From positions 124,001 to 188,000 of the forward strand of contig CAJTEX010000001.1 in the NCBI GenBank assembly GCA_910575615.1: DNA of 64,000 bases. Reading direction: 5' to 3'. The notes beneath the pieces are model-generated. The model did no database searches. It was not told the DNA's origin and was given only the letters and a program-made list of their open reading frames with translations. Both the position numbers and the translations under genes were made by a program. Source of the DNA: Bacteroidales bacterium. Its GTDB lineage: Bacteria; Bacteroidota; Bacteroidia; Bacteroidales; Muribaculaceae. The stretch's first letter is position 1. Each line of letters opens with the position of its first letter. This document shows, piece after piece, positions 15,118 to 25,064 of this stretch.

Positions 15118-16308
15118 ATGGAAAATCTCATACTTCTTCCCTCAGCGGAGGTCGCCCTGAGAATCGGGCGGCTGCGCGACGCTGCCCGGGCGGCTGGACG
15201 CGGGGGCGCGCTGCTCATCGCCGACAACGCGATGCTGTATTATCTCACAGGCCGTGTCTACAGCGGCTGGGCATACATCCCGGTGGATGCCACACGGAAG
15301 CCCATATGGTTTGTGCGCCGTCCGGTGGAGCTGGCCGGCGAGGATGTTGTCGAGGTGCGCAAGCCCGAAGAGATTCCTTCACGCCTTGAGGCCATGGGGC
15401 AGCCGTTGCCCGAGGCGATAGGGCTGGAGGCCGACACCCTGCCATATTCCACGGTCACACGCCTGCAGGCGGTGTTCCCTGATGCCGGGTTTTACAGCGC
15501 GTCGCCGCTGGTGGCAGCTGCCAGGGCGGTGAAGACCCCGATGGAGATTTCGATGATGGAACGCTCGGGAGTCATCCACACGGCTGTCTACCGCCGGATT
15601 CCCTCGCTTTTCTCCCCGGGGATGACCGATTTCGAGCTTGATGTGGCGATAGAGCATGTGTCGCGTCTCGAGGGGTGCCTGGGACAGTTCCGCATCGCAG
15701 GCAAGTCGATGGAGTCCTTCATGGGCAATGTCCTGGCCGGCGAGAACGCCGACACGCCGTCCCCCTATGACTTCGCCCTCGGCGGCAAAGGTATGAGCCC
15801 GTCGTTGCCGGTAGGCTCCTCCGGCGAGGAGCTAAAGCCCGGAACCACCGTGTCGGTGGATGTCAACGGCGACTACACCGGCTACATGACCGACATGACC
15901 CGAGTGTTCTCCTATGGCGAGATTCCCGCCGAGGCCAAGGATGCCCATGAATGCTCGCTGGCCATACACAGGGAATTCCGCCGCATGGCTGTGCCGGGGA
16001 CCAAGGCTTCCGACCTGTACGAGATGGCCGCGCGCATTGCCCGCGAGGCCGGATTCGAGCGTTACTTCATGGGCCATCGCCAGAAAGCCGCCTTCTGCGG
16101 CCACGGTGTCGGCATAGAAATCAACGAGACTCCGGTGATTGCGCCCCGCAGCCGCGACATGCTCCAGGAGGGTAACGCCATCGCCATGGAGCCCAAGTTT
16201 GTGATTCCCCATGTCGGGGCTGTGGGCATCGAGAACACTTACATCATCACCCCTTCAGGTGCGCGATGCATAACCAATGCCCCGGAGGAAATCATCCCCC
16301 TGGTATGA
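15118..16308 (+). CDS. M24-family metallopeptidase (Xaa-Pro aminopeptidase type)
   Basis: Predicted cytoplasmic dimetal peptidase that removes an N-terminal residue, typically before proline. It has 396 residues from the ATG at 15118 (MENLILLPSAEVALR); upstream in-frame codons lie in the gap after gldH. An N-terminal creatinase-like domain spans about 1-135. The pita-bread domain follows, with the metal ligands visible in order: Asp in VDVNGDY, Asp in MTDMTRVF, His in CGHGVG, Glu in AMEPKF and Glu in GIENTY. No signal peptide is seen. It lies in a plus-strand run between gldH and cca. Substrate preference cannot be read from sequence. Confidence 0.88.
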   Translation: MENLILLPSAEVALRIGRLRDAARAAGRGGALLIADNAMLYYLTGRVYSGWAYIPVDATRKPIWFVRRPVELAGEDVVEVRKPEEIPSRLEAMGQPLPEAIGLEADTLPYSTVTRLQAVFPDAGFYSASPLVAAARAVKTPMEISMMERSGVIHTAVYRRIPSLFSPGMTDFELDVAIEHVSRLEGCLGQFRIAGKSMESFMGNVLAGENADTPSPYDFALGGKGMSPSLPVGSSGEELKPGTTVSVDVNGDYTGYMTDMTRVFSYGEIPAEAKDAHECSLAIHREFRRMAVPGTKASDLYEMAARIAREAGFERYFMGHRQKAAFCGHGVGIEINETPVIAPRSRDMLQEGNAIAMEPKFVIPHVGAVGIENTYIITPSGARCITNAPEEIIPLV

Positions 16309-16347
16309 CCTTGTCAGCCGGGCCGTCATCATCTGAAATCATCTGCA

Positions 16348-17763
16348 ATGAATTTATCTGACAAGCTTCATAAAAAAGTATTCAGCCAGGTAGGAGGAGC
16401 CGCCGACAGGCTCGGGCGTGAGTGCTACGTTGTCGGCGGGTATGTCCGCGACCTGTTGCTGGGACGCCCGTCGAAAGACATAGACTTCGTCACGGTCGGG
16501 AGCGGCATAGAGGTGGCCCGCGAGGTGGCCCGCGAAATCAAGGGGAGCCATCTGAGCGTGTTCCGCAATTTCGGCACGGCCCAGGTGAAGTCGCGCTCGG
16601 TCGAACTGGAGTTTGTCGGGGCGCGCAAGGAGTCGTACCACCGCGAGTCGCGCAAGCCGATTGTCGAGGATGGCACCCTGGATGACGACCTGGCGCGCCG
16701 CGATTTCACCATCAACGCGATGGCGGCATGTGTCAACGCCGACCGTTTCGGGGAGGTGATTGACCGTTACAATGGCCTTGAGGACCTCAGGGAGGGACTG
16801 ATACGCACCCCCCTCGACCCTGACATCACTTTCTCTGACGACCCTCTGAGGATGATGCGCGCAATACGTTTCGCCACACAGCTCGATTTCCGCATCGTCG
16901 ACGACACCTTCAGGGCAATCATCCGCAACGCCCCTCGCATCAAGATTATATCGCGCGAGAGGGTGATGGATGAGCTGATGAAGATAATGAAGGCCCCGCG
17001 CCCCTCGCTTGGCTGGACGCTGCTGATGAAATCGGGGCTGCTGAAATTCATATTCCCCGAGCTTCAGGCCCTCAAGGGGGTGGAAATCGTGGAGGGTGTC
17101 GGCCACAAGGACAACTTCTACCACACACTCGCCGTGCTTGACAATGTGGCCGGAAAGTCAGACAATGTGTGGCTCCGGTGGGCCGCGCTGCTCCATGACA
17201 TCGCCAAGCCGGTGACAAAACGGTTTGACCACAAGCTCGGCTGGACTTTCCACGGCCACAACGCCGTGGGGGCCAAGATGGTGCCGCGCATCTTCCGTCA
17301 GATGAAGTTCCCGATGAACGACAAGATGAAGTATGTGCAGAAGCTTGTCGAGCTTCACATGCGCCCGATTGCGCTGGTCGAGGATGAGGTGACTGACTCG
17401 GCTGTGCGCCGACTGCTTTTCGACGCGGGCGACGATGTGGATGACCTGATGCTCCTCTGCGCCGCCGACATCACGTCGAAAAACGCCGACAAGGTGGCCC
17501 GTTTCCGCGAGAACTACGAGCTGGTGAAGCAGAAGATGGTGGAGCTTGAGGAGCGCGACCGCATACGCAACTTCCAGCCTCCGGTCGACGGCATAGAGAT
17601 AATGAGGGTGTTCGGCCTGGGGCAGTGTCGCGAGGTCGGGATGATAAAGGAGCGGATAAAGAACGCCATACTCGACGGCGAGATTCCCAACGAGCCTGAA
17701 GCGGCCCGCCAACTGATGCTGGCCTATGCCGCCGAGGCCCTCGGCCTGTCGCCTGTGGAGTGA
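16348..17763 (+). CDS. cca: CCA tRNA nucleotidyltransferase / poly(A) polymerase family with HD domain
   Basis: Class II nucleotidyltransferase that adds or repairs the 3' CCA of tRNAs. It has 471 residues. The catalytic head contains GGYVRDLLLGR (about 30-40) and the metal-binding Asp44-x-Asp46 in KDIDF. The RRDFTINAM motif lies at 117-125 and EDLREGLIRTP at about 145-154. An HD domain follows with LLHDIAKP (His283-Asp284). The start ATG at 16348 follows the M24 gene by 39 bases. It is the last plus-strand gene before the convergent helicase gene. A poly(A) polymerase role is a formal alternative, as the families share the head. Confidence 0.93.
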   Translation: MNLSDKLHKKVFSQVGGAADRLGRECYVVGGYVRDLLLGRPSKDIDFVTVGSGIEVAREVAREIKGSHLSVFRNFGTAQVKSRSVELEFVGARKESYHRESRKPIVEDGTLDDDLARRDFTINAMAACVNADRFGEVIDRYNGLEDLREGLIRTPLDPDITFSDDPLRMMRAIRFATQLDFRIVDDTFRAIIRNAPRIKIISRERVMDELMKIMKAPRPSLGWTLLMKSGLLKFIFPELQALKGVEIVEGVGHKDNFYHTLAVLDNVAGKSDNVWLRWAALLHDIAKPVTKRFDHKLGWTFHGHNAVGAKMVPRIFRQMKFPMNDKMKYVQKLVELHMRPIALVEDEVTDSAVRRLLFDAGDDVDDLMLLCAADITSKNADKVARFRENYELVKQKMVELEERDRIRNFQPPVDGIEIMRVFGLGQCREVGMIKERIKNAILDGEIPNEPEAARQLMLAYAAEALGLSPVE

Positions 17764-17799
17764 CTCCCCGGGCTGTCAGCTAATCCTCCGGTCCCCCGT

Positions 17800-19134
17800 T
17801 CAGCCTATCAGCGAGAGCCTTACGCGGGTGTTCTTGATTTTTTGGGGGGCGAGACGTTGCAGCAGCCCCTCGCCGCCGGGTTGCAGCGGGGCGAGTGCCT
17901 CGCGGGGAATGGCGACAAGCGATGAATGGTCGTCAAGCACAATTTTGCCTATCTTGTCGGCTGTGAGACCCCCTTTGTGGATGAGGAAGCCGACTATGTC
18001 GCCGCGCGAGATTTTCTCCTTTTTCCCGGCGTTGATGTAGATTGTGGCGTTTTCGGAGCGGATAGGGTCGGCCGATGTGGAGCGGGGCTGCAGCTCGCGT
18101 TGCCAGTCGACATATTCCGGGATGTTCTCCCCTTCGGAGATTATTGTGAACACGGTGCCGTCGGCCCCCATTCGGGCCGTGCGGCCATTGCGGTGGGTCC
18201 AGCTCTCCATCGTCAGCGGCATATGGTAATGAATCACATACTGCACATTGTCGATGTCGAGACCCCTCGCCCCGAGATCGGTGGAGACAAGGATGGGGGT
18301 GGTGGAGTTGTTGAGCATGTCGATGGCGAGCTTGCGTTCGCGCTGTTCCAGTCCGCCATGGTATATCCCTACGGGGAATCCTTTCTTTTTGAGGTCGTCG
18401 TAGACACGCTCCGCGCTCTCGCGGTGATTGACGAAAATCAGGGCCTTGCCGTTGTCGAGGCTCCGCAGCAGGGCCTCAAGCACCGGCAGCTTGTCACGTT
18501 CGGGGGAATCGACCCTGACGGTCTGCAGCCGGCCGCCCGACGGTTTGCCGCCCGAGAAGTCAAGCACCTCGGGCTTTTTGAGTTTCAGGAAGTCGGGCAT
18601 CTCGGCCAGCGGGGTGGCCGATGTCAGGATGACTAGCTGGGGATGGCCCATGCGTTTCACGATGCGCTTCATCTCGTCGTGGAAACCCAGTTCGAGCGAC
18701 TTGTCGTATTCGTCGAGCACGAGCGCCTTCACGTCGGAGAGCGACACTGTGGCGCGTTTGAGATGGTCGAGCAGGCGGCCCGGGGTGGCGACGATGATGT
18801 CAGGCACCACCGACATGGAGTTGACCTCGTCGGCCATCTGGTGGCCTCCGTAGAACGCCACGGTCTTGAGTCCGGCGGCCACCGGGCGTATCACGTCGGC
18901 GATCTGGATGACAAGCTCTCTCGACGGGGCAATCACCACCGCCTGCACCTTCCCCTCTGACGGGCCGAGGAAGCGCAGCAGGCGCAATGTGAACGCCGCC
19001 GTCTTGCCGGAGCCGGTGGGGGAGAGCAACACAAGCTCGCGGAGGTCGGTGGTGGCCATCCGCTGCTGCATCTCGTTGAGGTTGGTGATGTTGTGGCGCT
19101 CACGCAGGCGCTCGATGATTGTCTTGGTTTCCAT
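17800..19134 (-). CDS. DEAD-box RNA helicase, DbpA-like
   Basis: ATP-dependent RNA helicase, probably acting in ribosome assembly. It has 444 residues. Motif I is TGSGKT (40-45), motif Ib TPGR (117-120), motif III SAT (172-174), and motif VI HRNGRTAR lies in the second RecA domain. Motif II reads DEYD (141-144) instead of DEAD. The C-terminal 80 residues (from about NATIYINAGKKEKISRGDIV) look like the DbpA RNA-binding domain that targets 23S rRNA in E. coli. The gene ends the minus-strand run pyrE, SRPBCC, lipoprotein, helicase, with 65 bases to the lipoprotein gene. Confidence 0.88.
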   Translation of the reverse strand: METKTIIERLRERHNITNLNEMQQRMATTDLRELVLLSPTGSGKTAAFTLRLLRFLGPSEGKVQAVVIAPSRELVIQIADVIRPVAAGLKTVAFYGGHQMADEVNSMSVVPDIIVATPGRLLDHLKRATVSLSDVKALVLDEYDKSLELGFHDEMKRIVKRMGHPQLVILTSATPLAEMPDFLKLKKPEVLDFSGGKPSGGRLQTVRVDSPERDKLPVLEALLRSLDNGKALIFVNHRESAERVYDDLKKKGFPVGIYHGGLEQRERKLAIDMLNNSTTPILVSTDLGARGLDIDNVQYVIHYHMPLTMESWTHRNGRTARMGADGTVFTIISEGENIPEYVDWQRELQPRSTSADPIRSENATIYINAGKKEKISRGDIVGFLIHKGGLTADKIGKIVLDDHSSLVAIPREALAPLQPGGEGLLQRLAPQKIKNTRVRLSLIG

Positions 19135-19199
19135 AAAGAATGATTGTGAAAGGCAGAGGGTCGCGGGGCTTGGCCGGAGAAGGGGCGGGCGTATGGGCC

Positions 19200-19727
19200 T
19201 CAGCGCGACACCACCATGAATTCCCCGTTGAATCCCGGGCCGACATTGAAACGCCTCAGTCCGCGTTTAAGTTTCCTGGCCTCCCCTGATACCGGCGAGC
19301 CATAGTTGGTGAAGACCGAATACCGGCTCTCGCATGATGGGCAGTATGCCTCGTTTGTGTCAGGGTCGATCTTGATTCTGACATCGCGGCGCAGCTCCAC
19401 GGGGCAGGCCAGGTCGTAGGCGTATGGGGCCCCGCTGATGTCCCCGACGAGCAATATGCCGCCGAACCCTGTGTAGGTCAGCGCAGTCCAGGGGAAGTCA
19501 GACGGCACGCGGTAGGTGCCGTCGAGGATGAACTCCTTGTGGTCGAGCGCGCCTGGAGTGCCGTATCTGTCCCATTCGGCCTGGGTGTCGAAACTTAGCC
19601 TGACGTTTGTCGGGGGGACACGGTCGAAGTCGACCTGCTCACACGACTGGAGGGTCAGGGCCACCGCTGACAGGGCCGTTGCGATGGCGGCCGCCTTGGC
19701 GTTGTATGTCATGGAGGAGAGATTCAT
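19200..19727 (-). CDS. Lipoprotein with degenerate Rieske-like domain
   Basis: Predicted lipoprotein of 175 residues with the lipobox LQSC (Cys29). The C-terminal half resembles the Rieske [2Fe-2S] fold: ACPVE at 107-111, then CPSCESRYSV at 129-138 and SPVSGEA at 144-150. This is the order seen in Rieske cluster-binding loops (CPxH ... CPxHGSxF ... GxPxxGPA). The two histidine ligands are missing: Val110 takes the first position and Cys132 the second. A normal 2Cys-2His cluster is therefore unlikely; a three-cysteine site, zinc, or a purely structural role remain possible. It is eight bases from the SRPBCC gene, in the pyrE-helicase run. Function unknown. Confidence 0.7.
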   Translation of the reverse strand: MNLSSMTYNAKAAAIATALSAVALTLQSCEQVDFDRVPPTNVRLSFDTQAEWDRYGTPGALDHKEFILDGTYRVPSDFPWTALTYTGFGGILLVGDISGAPYAYDLACPVELRRDVRIKIDPDTNEAYCPSCESRYSVFTNYGSPVSGEARKLKRGLRRFNVGPGFNGEFMVVSR

Positions 19728-19735
19728 GGTTGTTG

Positions 19736-20155
19736 TCAGATGCTTAGTCCGGCGATGAGTTCGCCGAACTTGTCGGCGGCTTTCTGGAGCTGCGGGCCGA
19801 TTATTGGGCGCACGATGGCGGGAATCTCCACGTCGATGCGGGTCTCCACGTCGGCGGCCTCATCCCCGGCGGGGGTGATGTTGACCTCCATGGTCAAGGG
19901 GACGGGGGAGGACTCTGTGCCGAACACGATTTTTGAAGGCTCCACCCGCTCTTTGATGACGAAGGCAATCTCGCCGACCTGGGGGGTGACGATCTTCAGG
20001 GAGTTGGCTGTGAACTCCACGTCGCCGATCTGCTTGCGCTGCTCTTCGGGCAGCTCGTCGAGCGACTGCTGGAGGCGGCTCATATCGCTGAAACGGTTGT
20101 AGAGGTCGCTCGCGCTGCGGTTGATTCTCGCGGGTTTGCTTTTATATGTTGCCAT
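19736..20155 (-). CDS. SRPBCC (START-like) family protein
   Basis: Cytoplasmic protein of 139 residues without signal peptide. The pattern fits the SRPBCC/START-like hydrophobic-pocket fold: an N-terminal strand and helix (SASDLYNRFSDMSRLQQSL), a middle beta sheet (about 45-105), and a long C-terminal helix (QLQKAADKFGELIAGL). The ligand is unknown. It sits between pyrE (84 bases upstream) and the Rieske-like lipoprotein gene (8 bases downstream), probably in one transcript. I see no motif that indicates a specific activity. Confidence 0.75.
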   Translation of the reverse strand: MATYKSKPARINRSASDLYNRFSDMSRLQQSLDELPEEQRKQIGDVEFTANSLKIVTPQVGEIAFVIKERVEPSKIVFGTESSPVPLTMEVNITPAGDEAADVETRIDVEIPAIVRPIIGPQLQKAADKFGELIAGLSI

Positions 20156-20239
20156 AGAATTGTTTTAGGGTAAAACAAACGGGGGCGAACGGAGTTCGCC
20201 CCCGCAGTTTGCCGGTTGCGGTAAAATGGGGTCAATTAT

Positions 20240-20887
20240 TTATTCCTCAGGACGGACGGGAGCCCAGTTGGCGGGGTCTTCGCGCCATTCCTGGAGGGTC
20301 TTGATGTCTTTCTGGGCGATGAATCCGGTCTTGAGGGCCGCGTCAAGCATGGCCTCGTAGTTTGAGAGGGTCATCAGCTTGATGCCGGCTTCCTTGAAGG
20401 CCTTTTCGGCCACGGGGAAGCCGTAGGTGAACATTGCCACCATGCCGACCACCTCGGCGCCTGCCATGCGGATGGCTTCGGCAGCCTTGAGCGAGCTTTT
20501 GCCGGTGGAGATAAGGTCCTCGATTACGATTACCTTCTGGCCGAGGGTCAGATTGCCCTCAATCAGGTTCTCCAGGCCGTGGTCTTTGGGCGCCGAGCGG
20601 ACATAGACGTAGGGAAGACCGAGCATGTCGGCGACGAGCGCGCCCTGGGCGATGGCCCCGGTGGCAACACCGGCGATCGCGTCGGGCATACCGAATTCCT
20701 CCATTATCAGACGGCAGATTTCGGTCTTGATGAAGGTGCGGATTTCGGGATACGACAGGGTCTTGCGGTTGTCGGTGTATATGGGTGAGTTCCAGCCTGA
20801 CGCCCAGGTGAAAGGCATGTCGGGTTGGAGTTTTATCGCGCTGATATTAAGCAGCTTTTCAGCCAGCAGGTGCTCAAGCTTGTTCAT
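20240..20887 (-). CDS. pyrE: Orotate phosphoribosyltransferase
   Basis: Makes orotidine monophosphate from orotate and PRPP in de novo pyrimidine synthesis. It has 215 residues, the usual size. The PRPP-binding motif VIVIEDLISTGKSS lies at about residues 117-130. The flexible-loop lysine and conserved region VRSAPKDHGLEN is at about 96-107, and an upstream substrate-contact region is FTWASGWNSPIYTDNR. A -7 promoter element is found 30 bases upstream of the ATG. It is the first gene of the minus-strand run with the SRPBCC, lipoprotein and helicase genes. Confidence 0.96.
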   Translation of the reverse strand: MNKLEHLLAEKLLNISAIKLQPDMPFTWASGWNSPIYTDNRKTLSYPEIRTFIKTEICRLIMEEFGMPDAIAGVATGAIAQGALVADMLGLPYVYVRSAPKDHGLENLIEGNLTLGQKVIVIEDLISTGKSSLKAAEAIRMAGAEVVGMVAMFTYGFPVAEKAFKEAGIKLMTLSNYEAMLDAALKTGFIAQKDIKTLQEWREDPANWAPVRPEE

Positions 20888-20916
20888 CGGAGTATGGTAT
20901 GTATGGTTTACGGCTG

Positions 20917-20924
20917 CAAATTTA
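20917..20924 (-). promoter_or_regulatory. pyrE: -7 promoter element for pyrE
   Basis: On the minus strand TAAATTTG followed by C matches TAnnTTTG exactly, 30 bases upstream of the pyrE ATG. The rest of the 251-base pyrE-ligA gap shows a small AT-rich hairpin at 21097-21115 and nothing else I can name. Confidence 0.6.
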
Positions 20925-21138
20925 CGAAAAAAATCTCATACCCACAGATGGTCGCCTCCCTTTTTCATCCGTTTTCTTGCCGTCCGGAGACAAAATAAAA
21001 TCATGGGCATGTCAGTCTTCCACTCGTAAGTGTATTTGGGATACCTCCCGTTGTATTGTGATGCGGAATCTGTCGGCAATTTTTGCCACATTAAATCTTA
21101 AAGACAGCCTTTAAGAAGGGGGCTGCAGGCGGAGAATG

Positions 21139-23683
<2,545 letters not shown>

Positions 23684-23738
23684 AAGTCAGATGTTTTTTG
23701 GGGCCTGGGCGCGCCAGGCCCGGTTTGACGGATCGTGG

Positions 23739-24329
23739 TCAGATGACCTGCGGGTCGTCGCGGCGGTATAGGCCGTTGGCCCGTATATAATCCAATACCG
23801 CCGGGGGGATCAGATTGTTCACCGTTTCCCCCGTGATGAGGCGTTGCCTTATCATGGTGCTTGACACCGGCAGCAGGTCGGCCCACATCGGGGTGGCCTG
23901 CGAGTCTTCGCCCGGCATGGCGCAACCCTCGCGCGGATATACAATCGGGTGGAAGTCGCGCAGAATCTCGCGGTAGTCCTTCCACCTGTCGAAACACTCC
24001 CAGTTGTCGGCCCCGATCACCAGCCGGAAACTGTCGCCGGGATTGCTTGCGGCCAGCCGCCGCAGGGTGTCGATGGTGTATGACGGGCGGGGCATGGACA
24101 ACTCTATGTCGCTCGCCTCCAGCCGGGGGTAAGGGAGGCAGGCGATGCGCAGCATCTCCATCCTGAGGTAGTCGTCGATGAGCGACGCCGGATCCTCCTT
24201 GAGGGGATTGAGCGGCGACAACACCATCACCACCTTGTCGGCCAGCTTGCGGGCCACGACCTCCCGGGCCAGGCTTATGTGGCCGGCATGCACCGGGTTG
24301 AACGACCCACCGAAAACTCCGATTACCAT
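23739..24329 (-). CDS. nadD: Nicotinate-nucleotide adenylyltransferase
   Basis: Transfers AMP from ATP to nicotinate mononucleotide in NAD synthesis. It has 196 residues from the ATG at 24329 (MVIGVFGGSFNPVHAGH). The nucleotidyltransferase signature GGSFNPVHAGH lies at about 7-17, and the C-terminal ISSTMIR-type motif appears as VSSTMIRQRL. A much longer in-frame extension exists but covers gmk sequence in another frame and is rejected. The start is 22 bases after the gmk stop. Neighbouring ligA uses the NAD product. Confidence 0.94.
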   Translation of the reverse strand: MVIGVFGGSFNPVHAGHISLAREVVARKLADKVVMVLSPLNPLKEDPASLIDDYLRMEMLRIACLPYPRLEASDIELSMPRPSYTIDTLRRLAASNPGDSFRLVIGADNWECFDRWKDYREILRDFHPIVYPREGCAMPGEDSQATPMWADLLPVSSTMIRQRLITGETVNNLIPPAVLDYIRANGLYRRDDPQVI

Positions 24330-24351
24330 GACGCTGGGTGTTTCGGCCCGG

Positions 24352-24924
24352 TCACGGACGGGTGATGTAGTCGCGGATAAGGGTCTCCACCTCGGCGATT
24401 GCCCTGGGCAGCTCGTCGTTGGTGACCACATGGTCATACTTGGGAATGAATCCCAGCTCATACTCGGCGCGGTCGACACGCTGGCGTATGGAGTCGGCCG
24501 AGTCGCTGCCACGGTTCTCCAGGCGGCGGCGCAGCTCGTCGATGCTTGGCGGCTCGATGAATATGGCCAGGGCCTTGTCGCCGAACAGCTCCTTGACATT
24601 GACCCCGCCACACACGTCGATGTCGAGAATCACGTTGTGGCCCTCGGCCACGCGGTTTTCGATCTCGCTGCGCAGGGTGCCGTAATAACGGCCCGGGTAC
24701 ACCTGCTCGTATTCCACGAAGGCTCCCTCGGCGATGAGTTCCTGGAATCTCTCGTCGGAGAGGAAATGGTAGCTGACTCCGTCCACCTCCCCTTCGCGGG
24801 GCTTGCGGTTGGTGGCCGACACGGAGAACTGCAAGTCGAGCTGTCCGCGGTCCATGATGTCGCCGATGATGGTCGACTTGCCGCATCCCGACGGAGCGGA
24901 GATTATGATAAGTTTGCCTGCCAT
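24352..24924 (-). CDS. gmk: Guanylate kinase
   Basis: Phosphorylates GMP to GDP. It has 190 residues from the ATG at 24924 (MAGKLIIISAPSGCGKST). The P-loop APSGCGKST lies at 10-18, the GMP-binding region REGEVDGVSYHFLS at about 42-55, and the lid region follows RRRLENRGSDS. An upstream in-frame ATG at 24999 would place the start across the leader hairpin and is rejected. In many Bacteroidales gmk follows yicC; here two CAZyme genes lie between them. Confidence 0.95.
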   Translation of the reverse strand: MAGKLIIISAPSGCGKSTIIGDIMDRGQLDLQFSVSATNRKPREGEVDGVSYHFLSDERFQELIAEGAFVEYEQVYPGRYYGTLRSEIENRVAEGHNVILDIDVCGGVNVKELFGDKALAIFIEPPSIDELRRRLENRGSDSADSIRQRVDRAEYELGFIPKYDHVVTNDELPRAIAEVETLIRDYITRP

Positions 24925-24955
24925 GGTGATTGTTTTACATTTCCAAATCAAAAGA

Positions 24956-25001
24956 GGGCGGTAACCTGCGGTGCTTTCACAATCCGCTTCGGTTACCACC
25001 C
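24956..25001 (-). other. Hairpin in the gmk leader / GH32 3' region
   Basis: Interrupted inverted repeat: GGTAACC at 24960-24966 with GGTTACC at 24991-24997, an inner GCGG/CCGC pair and an outer GGG/CCC pair. It lies between the -7 element at 25004-25011 and gmk. It could be a gmk leader structure or the terminator of the upstream GH32 gene. Confidence 0.45.
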
Positions 25002-25003
25002 TG

Positions 25004-25011
25004 CAAATATA
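25004..25011 (-). promoter_or_regulatory. gmk: -7 promoter element for gmk
   Basis: TATATTTG followed by C on the minus strand is an exact TAnnTTTG match, 79 bases upstream of the gmk ATG. It suggests that gmk-nadD-DUF5063-ligA can be expressed independently of the CAZyme genes. Confidence 0.6.
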
Positions 25012-25064
25012 TGCAAAATCCCCGATATATCACCGAAAGATAGGCGGGAAAATTAAAACCGGTG

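Noticed and set aside
20888-21138. Possible riboswitch or small gene in the pyrE-ligA gap
   Set aside because: Only a -7 element and a 7-bp AT-rich hairpin are visible; no riboswitch consensus or credible ORF was found.
24330-24611. In-frame N-terminal extension of nadD
   Set aside because: Covers gmk coding sequence in another frame; the real nadD fold starts at MVIGVFGGSFNP (24329).
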